A DNA stretch of 14,864 bases from CAYWMP01 sp964459445 (lineage in GTDB: Bacteria; Desulfobacterota; DSM-4660; Desulfatiglandales; HGW-15), in NCBI GenBank assembly GCA_964459445.1, contig CAYWMP010000151.1, positions 1 through 14,864 of the forward strand. The letters run 5' to 3'. The translations under genes and the position numbers were made by a program. Of this stretch, positions 1 through 10,100 are shown in pieces (the first letter of the stretch is position 1; each line of letters opens with the position of its first letter). The notes beneath the pieces were generated by a model. The model was given only the letters and a program-made list of their open reading frames with translations, had not been told where the DNA came from and did no database searches.

Positions 1-369
1 TTAACGCTTTTAGACCTCGACGACTTTAAGGCTTACAATGATACGCATGGACATTTAGCCGGTGATGAGATCCTTCGCAATGTGGGAGAGCTGATCAACC
101 TCAATATTCGTGATGGTGTGGATTCTGGGTATCGCTATGGTGGGGACGAATTCGCAGTAATCCTAATCGATGCAGACCTCGCGATTTCCGAGGAGATCGC
201 CAGTCGGATTGGGGAATCCATGCTGGAGAAAATGAATGTATCCGCCAGCAGCGGGACCACGAGATTTGTCGAAGGCATGTCTGTCAAAGATCTGATCGCC
301 GATGCAGACAAGAAGCTCTATGAAGCAAAATCAGAGCACAAGAAAAATAAGAATGGCTCCAAGGATTAA
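1..369 (+). CDS. GGDEF-domain diguanylate cyclase, 5' truncated
   Basis: This is the C-terminal end of a diguanylate cyclase, which makes cyclic di-GMP from two GTP. The window opens inside the gene in frame 1, and 122 codons remain before the TAA. The visible part is nearly a whole GGDEF domain. It has the metal-binding start LDLDDFKAYND and the HGHLAGDE helix at residues 5-28. The active-site loop GGDEF is intact at residues 47-51 (bases 139-153), so the domain is probably catalytically competent. The allosteric product-binding RxxD site normally sits just before the loop; here the Arg position holds Asp (DGVD), so product inhibition at that site is probably lost. The protein ends in a Lys-rich tail soon after the last helix. 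Upstream sensory domains lie outside the window. An internal ATG at base 82 is not the real start because the domain continues upstream of it. Confidence 0.93.
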   Translation, partial: LTLLDLDDFKAYNDTHGHLAGDEILRNVGELINLNIRDGVDSGYRYGGDEFAVILIDADLAISEEIASRIGESMLEKMNVSASSGTTRFVEGMSVKDLIADADKKLYEAKSEHKKNKNGSKD

Positions 370-467
370 TTCCGATAATATATATTATGTAAACTTATAA
401 ATATGGCTAAATCCTTAAATTCCCACCCTTCTTTCCCTTCAAAAGCGTGAATTTACAAAATATTATA

Positions 468-496
468 TTGACATGGCGGGTTTTAATAGGTAAGAA
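468..496 (+). promoter_or_regulatory. sigma70-like promoter for the bS22-like gene
   Basis: A perfect TTGACA -35 box at 468-473 is followed, after 17 bases, by TAAGAA at 491-496, a weak -10 matching three of six consensus bases. It lies 36 bases before the start codon of the small ribosomal-type protein and downstream of the GGDEF gene, so this gene probably has its own transcript. The -10 assignment is uncertain. Confidence 0.45.
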
Positions 497-531
497 CCCT
501 TAGATTATATTGTATCGGAGGTTAGAGTTGA

Positions 532-621
532 ATGGGCAGCGTTGTAAAAAAACGGCGTAAGAAGATCAGGAAACACAAGTACAGGAAGCAAAAAAAGAAG
601 ATGAGGCATAAGAATAAGTAA
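532..621 (+). CDS. bS22/mS38-like small ribosomal protein (AURKAIP1/COX24 domain), 29 aa
   Basis: This tiny gene encodes a 29-residue, extremely basic protein. It begins MGSVVKKRRKKIRKHKYRK and ends in a further Lys/Arg/His run. That is the hallmark of the bacterial AURKAIP1/COX24-domain family: bS22 in mycobacterial 30S subunits, related to mitochondrial mS38, which binds rRNA near the decoding region. The MGSVxKKRRKKxxKHKxRK pattern matches what I know of the family. A strong GGAGGT RBS (517-522) sits nine bases before the ATG, a TTGACA-containing promoter lies upstream, and a near-perfect terminator follows, so it is a self-contained gene. About half the residues are Lys or Arg, and no acidic residue is present. 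It is easily missed by gene callers because of its size. The function in this organism is inferred from the family. Confidence 0.85.
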   Translation: MGSVVKKRRKKIRKHKYRKQKKKMRHKNK

Positions 622-644
622 ATCTTGATTGCCAAAGGAAGAAA

Positions 645-683
645 AAAAGGCAGCCCAATTCAGGGCTGCCTTTTAATTTTTTT
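645..683. terminator. bidirectional rho-independent terminator
   Basis: A 12-bp perfect stem (AAAAGGCAGCCC at 645-656 paired with GGGCTGCCTTTT at 663-674) encloses a six-base loop. On the plus strand it is followed by a T-rich run to 683, ending the bS22-like transcript. On the minus strand the A run at 642-648 becomes seven T's, ending the hbd transcript that stops at 730. One hairpin therefore serves two convergent genes. Confidence 0.92.
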
Positions 684-729
684 GGAAAACCAGATTTAAC
701 GAATTATTCGTTTCTCGGCATTAGCAAGC

Positions 730-1590
730 TTATTTGCTGTAATCATACCACCCTGCCCCGGTTTTTCTCCCGAGTTTTCCCGCCCGAATCATGGTCTTTA
801 GCAGGTTTGGAGAGACCCATTTTGATTCCTTATTGAGTTCCTTGTAGAAATACTCATTCACAAAATAGGCAATGTCAATGCCGGTAAGATCCATGAGTTC
901 AAAGGGCCCCATGGGATAGTTGAGACCGTTTTTTACAGCCGTATCCACATCTTCCTTAGTGGCGATTCCTTCTTCAACGATCTTTATCGCCTCGATCAAA
1001 TGGGGGATCATGATTCTGTTGACGATGAAGCCGGGAGAGTCCTTTTTGACCTCTACAGTGACTTTGCCCATTTTTTGGGCCAATTCCGTAGTCGTGGCGA
1101 CTGCTTCATTGGAGGTTGAAAAACCGCGTATCACTTCGACGAGTTTCATGAGAGGGACGGGATTGAAGAAATGCATCCCACACACACGTTCCGGGGTTTT
1201 TGTAGCAGTTGCAATTTCCGTTAAAGACATGGAGGAGGTATTGGATGCAAGAACGATATCAGGTCTGCAGAGTTCATCCAATTGTTTAAATACATCCCTT
1301 TTGAGATCCAAATCCTCGATGACGGCTTCAATGACAAAATCTGCATCTTTAAGATCGGCCATGTCGGTGGTTCCCTTGATCCTGCCTAAAATGGCATCCT
1401 TTTCATCAGACTGAAGTTTCCCTTTTTCAACGCTTTTTGAGAGGAATCGATCAATATTTTTTATCCCCCGCTCTACAAATGCGTCTTCTATATCTCTCAA
1501 CACAACATCACAGCCGATTTGAGCGCCTGCCTGCGCAATACCATTGCCCATGGTTCCGGCGCCAACAACACCAATCCTTTTGATTTCCAT
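730..1590 (-). CDS. hbd: 3-hydroxybutyryl-CoA dehydrogenase (3-hydroxyacyl-CoA dehydrogenase)
   Basis: This is a cytoplasmic NAD(P)-dependent oxidoreductase interconverting (S)-3-hydroxybutyryl-CoA and acetoacetyl-CoA, used in butyrate-type metabolism, beta-oxidation and anaerobic breakdown of aromatic or fatty acids. At 286 residues it is the normal stand-alone size, without the crotonase part of FadB-type fusions. The N-terminal Rossmann motif GAGTMG is at residues 10-15. The SNTSS loop is at 116-120, the catalytic His in HFFNP at 140 with its Glu partner at 152, and the conserved Asn of GFIVNR at 191. All four catalytic positions are present. The C-terminal helical domain ends with GRKTGAGWYDY, typical of the family. 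The ATG is preceded by AAGGAGGT. It is 123 bases downstream of the Nfu gene on the same strand, so co-transcription is possible but not shown. Its transcript ends at the shared terminator at 645-674. Confidence 0.96.
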   Translation of the reverse strand: MEIKRIGVVGAGTMGNGIAQAGAQIGCDVVLRDIEDAFVERGIKNIDRFLSKSVEKGKLQSDEKDAILGRIKGTTDMADLKDADFVIEAVIEDLDLKRDVFKQLDELCRPDIVLASNTSSMSLTEIATATKTPERVCGMHFFNPVPLMKLVEVIRGFSTSNEAVATTTELAQKMGKVTVEVKKDSPGFIVNRIMIPHLIEAIKIVEEGIATKEDVDTAVKNGLNYPMGPFELMDLTGIDIAYFVNEYFYKELNKESKWVSPNLLKTMIRAGKLGRKTGAGWYDYSK

Positions 1591-1713
1591 AGGACCTCCT
1601 TTTTTTGAAATGAAATGAGTGTGTGTTAATGGATGGAATAATCTATGAGGGTATAAATCGGTCGCACCCGCTGGAAGCAGTAATTCAACAGCGTAATATA
1701 AAGATCTGCCTAA

Positions 1714-1941
1714 TTAGACGGCATCTACTCGAACGACCTCAGGGACATTCTGTTTCAAAATTCTTTCAATGCCCATCTTCAAGGTCATCTGTGACATGGG
1801 ACAACCCGCGCAAGATCCTTGGAGTTTGACTTTGACCACACCGTCCTGTTCATCCGCCTCTACGAGCTCAACATCTCCTCCGTCTGCCTGCAATGAGGGT
1901 CTCACTTTGTTGAGTGCCTCTTCCACTTTTTCTTTAAACAT
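1714..1941 (-). CDS. NifU C-terminal-domain (Nfu-type) Fe-S scaffold protein
   Basis: This is a 75-residue stand-alone Nfu domain, which carries or transfers [4Fe-4S] clusters to client enzymes. The family signature is complete: an N-terminal helix, then RPSLQADGGDVELV at residues 14-27, and the cluster-binding Cys pair in GSCAGCPMS (Cys44 and Cys47) followed by the MTLKMGIERIL helix. The short length is normal for one-domain Nfu proteins in anaerobes. A GGAGG RBS (bases 1951-1955) lies nine bases before the ATG. The gene just upstream encodes a radical SAM Fe-S enzyme, a plausible client, but they are separated by about 100 bases with a possible promoter, so the link is weak. Confidence 0.94.
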   Translation of the reverse strand: MFKEKVEEALNKVRPSLQADGGDVELVEADEQDGVVKVKLQGSCAGCPMSQMTLKMGIERILKQNVPEVVRVDAV

Positions 1942-1982
1942 AATTGCGTTCCTCCGGTTCTTATCAGAAGTTAATTTTCTTT

Positions 1983-2010
1983 AAAATAACATTCCTATTC
2001 ATGAAATCAA
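1983..2010 (-). promoter_or_regulatory. possible promoter of the Nfu gene
   Basis: On the minus strand TTGATT (2005-2010) and TATTTT (1983-1988) are spaced by 16 bases, each matching four of six sigma70 consensus bases. They lie about 40 bases upstream of the Nfu ATG. The region is AT-rich, so a chance match is possible. Confidence 0.3.
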
Positions 2011-2044
2011 CCAATTATTTTAGATCGTGACCAGCAACAAAATC

Positions 2045-3136
2045 CTACTCAAAGGCTAATTTTACCCTTTGGTCAAGAAAATTTGAAAGCCCATTCGTGT
2101 CTTCAGGGGACCATCCCATACTTTTTTCCCAAACCTCATGGCTTTCCATGCAAAGATAAAGACCGAGATCAATATCCCAGGATTCAAGAAGCTCCCGGAG
2201 ATACGCATACATTTCTAGGCGGATAGGCTTGAAATATCTCATTTTTCCATCAAGCCCGGGCACGAACTCCCCATCAAAAACATGGGTTGGTCGGCGACGT
2301 CTTCTGACAATAATCTTCAGAGACGGCATAAATCTAAGGCAGCCCAGACTGATCCATATTATCTTCTTTGGATCAAGGTATTTGTCCATCATTTCCACAG
2401 TTTCTCTATACCCCTCTTTCCAGTCGGAATGATGAACCAGAGGATCGAAGTGAAATCCGGTTACATAGCCCTCTTCCTGGCATCTCCTCGCTGACTGTAA
2501 TCGCTTTTTGATGCTTGGCGCCCCATGCTCTTCCCGTGAAGCAATAAGAGGCGTATTCAGGGACCAAGAGACGACGGTCCGGCTTCTGTGTCCGGACAAG
2601 AGTAGACCCTGAATATTATCCGTTTTGGTTTTTAACTCTAGAACAACGTTCTTTCTCCTTGAGAAACGGGGCAGAAGGATATTCGTCCATCCAGTGACGG
2701 GATCGAGTGCGAGACTGTCTGCAAACTCGCCCGTTCCAATTCTGAAGACCCCCTGAGGGTGGGCATCGATTCTCTCTAAAATAGCTTCAAGTTTCTCTTC
2801 AAGATTCACAAAGACTCGCAATTGGGGCTGGGTGAAATAGGCTTGAAGAATACAATAGCTGCAATCCATAGGGCAGTTCGTCCCTACACTGAGGATCTGG
2901 TAACCGCAACATATGTATTCCTTAGTCCCGGGACAGGGTTTAAGGAATTCGCCCTGAAACTGAGTAAGTCGCAGGGTTTTTTTCTCCATATTGAAGGGTT
3001 CGTGGATTCCTTCATCACTTTTAGCGCTCACATCAATCGGTATATGGCTATTCAATCCTTCGAGAATCCTGGAGGCAAGGGCAAAATCGCTCGTTTTTCC
3101 GTCAACCAGAACTTGATTAATCCGTGGTTTGCCCAT
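2045..3136 (-). CDS. Spore photoproduct lyase-family radical SAM protein
   Basis: This 363-residue radical SAM enzyme resembles spore photoproduct lyase (SPL), which repairs thymine dimers in spore DNA. The cluster motif C-x3-C-x2-C is at Cys88, Cys92 and Cys95 (CPMDCSYC), as in SPL, and is followed by ILQAYFTQPQ and VFVNLEEKL, matching the SPL core layout. A second Cys group lies before it (Cys68, Cys76, Cys77 in CPGTKEYICCGY). The region where Bacillus SPL has its hydrogen-donor Cys141 reads FRIGTGEFADS here, with no Cys. A run of five Arg (278-282) could contact nucleic acid. The start ATG has GAGG nine bases upstream and lies 20 bases inside the preceding ParB-like gene, so the two are translationally coupled. 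Nothing in view suggests sporulation, so I do not call it SplB. Family membership is secure; substrate is unknown. Confidence 0.85.
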   Translation of the reverse strand: MGKPRINQVLVDGKTSDFALASRILEGLNSHIPIDVSAKSDEGIHEPFNMEKKTLRLTQFQGEFLKPCPGTKEYICCGYQILSVGTNCPMDCSYCILQAYFTQPQLRVFVNLEEKLEAILERIDAHPQGVFRIGTGEFADSLALDPVTGWTNILLPRFSRRKNVVLELKTKTDNIQGLLLSGHRSRTVVSWSLNTPLIASREEHGAPSIKKRLQSARRCQEEGYVTGFHFDPLVHHSDWKEGYRETVEMMDKYLDPKKIIWISLGCLRFMPSLKIIVRRRRRPTHVFDGEFVPGLDGKMRYFKPIRLEMYAYLRELLESWDIDLGLYLCMESHEVWEKSMGWSPEDTNGLSNFLDQRVKLAFE

Positions 3137-4124
3137 TGGATTCTTCCTCTTCCCAGGGAAAAGATATTTTTTCTAATCCTTGTATGCGGTTTATGTATTC
3201 GAGTTTTTCTTTGAGTTCCCCTCCCTTCTTAAAGGTGATATCCAATCGAAATTCTGATCCTTCAAAAAAGGGCGGATGATGAATCCTTGCGCCTTTGGGA
3301 AGGTCTAATGAGGAAATGTACTTCCTATAAGCCTTTTCGCTCCGGTCGAGCATGGGAAAGCGCCTTGATTTCAGGCGGCGAAGGATTGCCTTTGCCTTCT
3401 GAGGACTATTTCTATTGGCATCATTTAGTATGTTGATCAAGTCCTCGTCCAGAAGCAGGTCGTGAACGGAACATTCGTCCCTCATGGAAATATCTTGAAG
3501 ATATTCAATGAATTGTAACTGTTGGTTGGAGTTGAGATTTATGCTGAGTATCCAGGATACAACGCTGCTCCGGGATCTGGCATTCAGGTCCAGAAGGGAT
3601 TTAAAGGCCTTCGCTGAAAGCCTTTTCTCAACTATAGCGACCTTGAGGGTTTCATCCGATGAGGCGATTTCCAAGAAAAAGTCGAACGTGGGTTTGTGAC
3701 TCGGCAGACCTAACAAGGGCATAAACCGCATGAGAATTTCATTCTTGGGAACTTGCCCCGACAATCGACTCAAGACCATTGCCTTCTCTACGTCATTGAA
3801 ATATCTCGTCGCAAGGTTGTCATTAAGATTGAGTAGCAAGCAGTCCAAATCAGAAAACCCTGTATTCGTGATATCTTTGCAAGGAATTTCTTCTAACCCA
3901 AGGGTTTTTAGAGCCAAAAGCCGCCGGAAGCCTAAGACAACTTCACGCATGCCTTTATCATTCCCTTTTACGATAAGGGGATTGACGAGGCCCCACTCTT
4001 TAACGGATCTTATCAAGGGATCCAATTCAAATTTGAAACTCATACAAAAAGGCCCCTCAGTTTGTTCAATATCCCCGAGACTGACAAGTTTGATCGGAGC
4101 CTCCAAAAGAATATGGTTTTTCAT
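3117..4124 (-). CDS. ParB N-terminal-domain (CTP-switch fold) protein
   Basis: This 335-residue protein carries a ParB/Spo0J-type N-terminal domain. Residues 5-86 follow the family pattern, with LIRSVKEWGLVNPLIV and then GFRRLLALKTLG, where GFRR (65-68) takes the place of the GERR box. The second nucleotide-site motif is DNLATRYFNDVEKA (102-115), keeping the acidic-Asn pair. Residues 120-180 look like the KorB/ParB helix-turn-helix region. The C-terminal third is charged and not recognised. I chose the ATG at 4124 because GGAGGGG (4134-4140) sits nine bases before it. Upstream in-frame candidates (ATG at 4142, GTG at 4166) have poorer RBSs. No ParA gene or parS sequence is visible, so chromosome segregation is unlikely. 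The 20-base overlap with the SPL-like gene suggests the two act together. Confidence 0.82.
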   Translation of the reverse strand: MKNHILLEAPIKLVSLGDIEQTEGPFCMSFKFELDPLIRSVKEWGLVNPLIVKGNDKGMREVVLGFRRLLALKTLGLEEIPCKDITNTGFSDLDCLLLNLNDNLATRYFNDVEKAMVLSRLSGQVPKNEILMRFMPLLGLPSHKPTFDFFLEIASSDETLKVAIVEKRLSAKAFKSLLDLNARSRSSVVSWILSINLNSNQQLQFIEYLQDISMRDECSVHDLLLDEDLINILNDANRNSPQKAKAILRRLKSRRFPMLDRSEKAYRKYISSLDLPKGARIHHPPFFEGSEFRLDITFKKGGELKEKLEYINRIQGLEKISFPWEEEESNGQTTD

Positions 4125-4376
4125 CAGTGAATTCCCCTCCATTCGGCCTTTGATGGAACATAGCACCCAATCCTACCCGCCGCAAACTATCTTTTGGGGT
4201 TAGGGACCTCCCGTCTTTCTAAGGGATCAAGTACCATCTTAATTTTAAAAAGGTGGTCAAAATTATACAATTTGAACTGCCGGATATCTTTGGGGGTGTT
4301 TGTGTTGCTGGGTCTTAATTTGTCGGCGTGTGATGTGATAAGGGCAGTTCTTTTCGGACGCGCACTTGATTCAAGA
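4125..4376. other. intergenic region upstream of the ParB-like gene
   Basis: These 252 bases separate the end of the frameshifted kinase from the ParB-like gene, both on the minus strand. On the minus strand a perfect TATAAT occurs at 4262-4267 within an AT-rich, partly palindromic patch, but no good -35 box sits 16-18 bases upstream, so it is only a weak promoter candidate. A five-bp hairpin just after the kinase stop (TTGAT/ATCAA) lacks a T run and is not a convincing terminator. Read-through from the kinases into the ParB-like operon cannot be excluded. Confidence 0.4.
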
Positions 4377-6344
<1,968 letters not shown>

Positions 6345-6379
6345 ACCTTGATATGCGATTCCTTTAACGGAGGCCTCAA

Positions 6380-6386
6380 CAAAAAA
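6380..6386 (-). other. frameshift point: T6G homopolymer in the kinase coding strand
   Basis: The coding strand reads AGT TTT TTG in the upstream frame, so T TTT TTG forms a textbook X XXY YYZ slippery heptamer. A -1 slip at this exact place gives GTT GAG GCC next, which continues the PAS domain in the downstream frame. Equally, one missing T in the run explains the break. A six-base pairing (GAGGCC with GGCCTC, 6372-6377 and 6334-6339) lies downstream, but it starts only two bases after the heptamer, closer than in usual frameshift signals. Confidence 0.8.
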
Positions 6387-7186
6387 CTGGTTCCGTCCTT
6401 TCGAATTCCCTTGAACTCATACCTTGACGGGGTGTGTTCACCTTTCTGTCTGCGGTGTGAGTACTCAGTGAGCCGGTCAATGTCATCCGGGTGGATAATT
6501 GTGGAAAGGGAGTTCCCTATGAAATCGCTGGGTGATTCATAACCAAACATTTCAGCAAATCTTTGGTTGACATAAATCTGTTTGGTGCCCGCGCCGATGG
6601 CCACACCGTCATTGGAAGTCTCTACAACCGTTCTATAATGCTCCTCACTTTCTATTAGTGCCTTCTCAGCTTCTTGACGATCCGTGATGTCATTTCCAAT
6701 ACTGAGGATTTCTTTTAAATGACCATTGTCATGGAGTATGGGTATGTTTGTCCACGCGATCCAGACCTTTTCGCCATTGTGCAATATGTTTTCGTTTTGG
6801 TTAAGGGCATATCGCTCGGGGAATTGGGTGATTTCCTTTATCATGCGTTTCAAATCGGTTCCGGAACTATCGGTCTTTGGCACGATCGTACCCACGACGT
6901 GTTTTCCCAATATCTCATATTCAGAGAAGCCGAAGAACTTTTGGGCAAACTCGTTGATGAATATAATTCTTCCCTCTTTGTCCATCCGGAGAATGATGCT
7001 GTGGGCATTTTTCGCGAGCTCGCGATAGGTCCGATCATTTCCCATAGGATCAAAGGTTGGCTTCTCCAGTTGAGGTCTAGGGTTCTTACTCCTATTGCTA
7101 GCTACTTCCATACCTATGATTCCTGTCCTGTGTTCCCTTATCAACCGGCTGAGCGGTCAAATATGTGCGTTATTGTGGGCAATGGA

Positions 7187-10100
7187 TTAGCCTAATGCGG
7201 CTCGTCCGGGCCCTTCTCCGATATGTTTACGATGATTATCAGACTCCTCGCTACGCTCCTCATTTGTAACATGGTCTTTCGCTTTATTTGGTTCATGTTT
7301 TGCGCTTCTTGAATGCCATTTTTCGAGAATTGCAGAAATCTGGTCCGGTTCGATGGGTTTGGAAATATAATCATCCATACCCGCCTCCAAACACATCTTC
7401 CGATCTCCAATAAGGGCATGCGCGGTCATCGCGATAATTGGAATATCATGGAATTGGGAGCGGGAACTACGGATCTCCCGCGTGGCTGTCAGTCCATCCA
7501 TGACAGGCATCTGCACATCCATGAGAATCAAATCGAAATGGTCTCCTTCAAGGGCATCCATGGCTTTCTTGCCATCCCCGACAACCCTTACCCTATGGCC
7601 CAGCTTTTCGAGGAGCCTTGAAGCCATCCGCTGGTTGATATCATTGTCTTCAGCGAGGAGAATATCCAGTTTTTTAGGATGTTTCTGTTCACGAATGGTG
7701 TGGGTAGTAAGGAGTTCAACTCTTTCATTGTCTGCGATTATACCTGACCTTTCACGAGCCAGCACAATCCCTATGGCATCTAGGAGTTCGGCTTTCTTGA
7801 CGGGTTTAACAAGATAGGCTGATACGCCTACCTCCCGACATTTCACTGCATCACCCCTTAGACCCATGGACGTCAACATCATGATCACACTGCCCTTAAG
7901 CATCTCATTTTCACGGATTCGCTTGCTTACTTCAAACCCATCCATTTCGGGCATCTGAGCATCCATAAACACCAGATCATAGGGGTTATTCTCATTCACC
8001 GCCTTTTCCATTTCACGCAAGGCAACGCGCCCGTCGACTGCCTGCGCGTGAGATACCCCCCAGTCCTCGAGCATTCTCTGGAGAATTTTCCGATTAGTGG
8101 CGTTATCGTCTACGATAAGTACTCGTTTCCCTTGAATTTCAACCTTTCTGGGATCATGGAAGGAAATTTTCTTAACATCCCCAACTGAAAATTTGGCGGA
8201 GAAATGGAAATTGCTTCCTTTCCCCATTTTGCTTTCAACCCAGATTTTTCCGCCCATGAGCGTGCAAATTTGCTTTGATATGGAAAGGCCGAGGCCTGTA
8301 CCACCGTATTTGCGAGTGGTTGAGCCGTCTGCCTGCTGAAAACTTTCAAAAATGGTATCAAGTTTCTCTGCAGGAATTCCAACGCCGGTATCAGCGATCA
8401 CAAAATGGAGAGAGGCAACCTCATTATCGACAGCTTCTGCGAAGCATTTAATGGCAACCTCTCCGGAGTCCGTAAATTTTATAGCATTCGCTCCCAGGTT
8501 GAGGATGATCTGGCGCAACCTCCCCGGATCTCCCTTCAAGGAATCAGGGACGTCTCGCCCGATATCGCATATCAGTTCCAGGCCCTTTTCATGGGCCTTT
8601 ACGGCAAGCGTATCTGCAGCCGCCTCCAAAGTGGAGGGAAGGTTAAAATCGATTTCTTCCAGTTCCAGATGTCCCGCTTCGATTTTAGAAAAATCCAAAA
8701 TGTCGTTGATGATATCAAGTAGGTTGTCTGCAGCAGACTTTACATTCTTCAAATACTCCTCTTGTTCTCTTGTGAGATCCGTGTCCAGGGCCAGATAGCT
8801 CATGCCGATGATCGCGTTCATGGGCGTCCGTATCTCATGGCTCATATTGGCCAGGAATTCACTCTTGGCCTTGTCCGCATCTTCGGCTTGACGGGCCAGT
8901 TGGATCGATTGAGAGATCGCTTCGTTGAGTTTTTGGTTATTTTCTTCCAACTCTTGGTTTGTTGCCTCAAGTTTGCTCTTTGCCTGTTTGATTTCGGTGA
9001 TATCTCGGATAACATGAACGACACCGGTAATTTCTCCTGAAGAATCTCTAAGGGGAGCGACACTGATAAGAAAACTGCCATCTAGTTGGGGTTCTTCAAT
9101 TTCTCTAATTGCGGTTTCCCCTGATTCAATGGTTTCCTGGCAGGGACAGAACCCTGGAGGATAAACCGTTGCATGGGTAAACTTGTAACAATGCCCTCCG
9201 ATCAAATCATGTTTTGAAATGCCGAGACGGTCTACAGCCGCCTTATTCACAAGTTGGATTTCATGATCATTGTTGAGAACAAAGAGGATATCAGGCACGG
9301 CATCGAATGTTCGTTCCCATGTTTCTTTGGCTCCCATAAGCGCATTCTCTCGCTCATAAAGGGCATGTCCCATTTTTGAGAGCTCGTTTATCATTGGTCT
9401 TAATTCCCGCATGAATTCATTAGGCTTGGTCTTGAAATCATAATTCCCAGAAGCGATATGACGAAAGACGGCATTCATTTTCTTCAAGGGGTTCAATATG
9501 TAACGCGGTCCGATAAAACCGTGGAAAATTGCGAATCCTATCCCTATGATAAAGACCACCGTGAAGGCGCCCGCCAGGGTCCCCAATGTGGAAAAGGCCT
9601 CCGAAGCCGGTTGAACAACCACCAAGGGCCATCCGACATTTGACACGATGGCCGCCGCTGTTACCCATGTGCGCCCTGCAAATTCGCACTGGATCGCCCC
9701 GCCTCCCTTCTCCTGAGCCAATCGAATGGGTGGAAAGTCTGAAATATTCGATTGAAGAGGAAATTCTTCGGCATTGGATTGAGCGAGGAGCGCGCCATTT
9801 CCATCAGAGATGATGACCATCCCCCCTTCTCCAATGACCAATTCACGAATGCTGTCGGTAAGGTGGTTGAGGTCGAGAAAACCAACAATCATACCGCCAC
9901 CCGCAGGGATAGCAATGATTACGGATTCCTTATCGCGAATTGAGGACAATTGTGCAGTTGCAATGACTCGTTCGCTCGATGCCCTGGCTTTATTAAGGAT
10001 GGTTAAAGACGTTATATCTTTCCCCAAAAGATCGAAGCGAAGGGGGGAACTGTGGCTGACAATCCCTTCAGTATCGACAAGCAAAATTGAACTGAGCGTA

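Noticed and set aside
375..388. 14-base AT-only palindrome after the GGDEF gene
   Set aside because: AT-only sequence forms palindromes easily, and there is no GC stem or T run for a terminator.
920..1414. 164-codon open frame on the plus strand opposite hbd
   Set aside because: It lies wholly inside the well-supported hbd gene on the other strand, has no recognisable domain and no RBS, and its composition is that of an antisense shadow.
2045..3136. Genuine spore photoproduct lyase (splB)
   Set aside because: The donor Cys region lacks Cys and no sporulation gene is nearby, so only family-level naming is justified.
3117..4124. Chromosome-partition parB
   Set aside because: There is no parA partner and no parS-like TGTTTCACGTGAAACA. 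The key box is GFRR rather than GERR, and it is coupled to a radical SAM gene.
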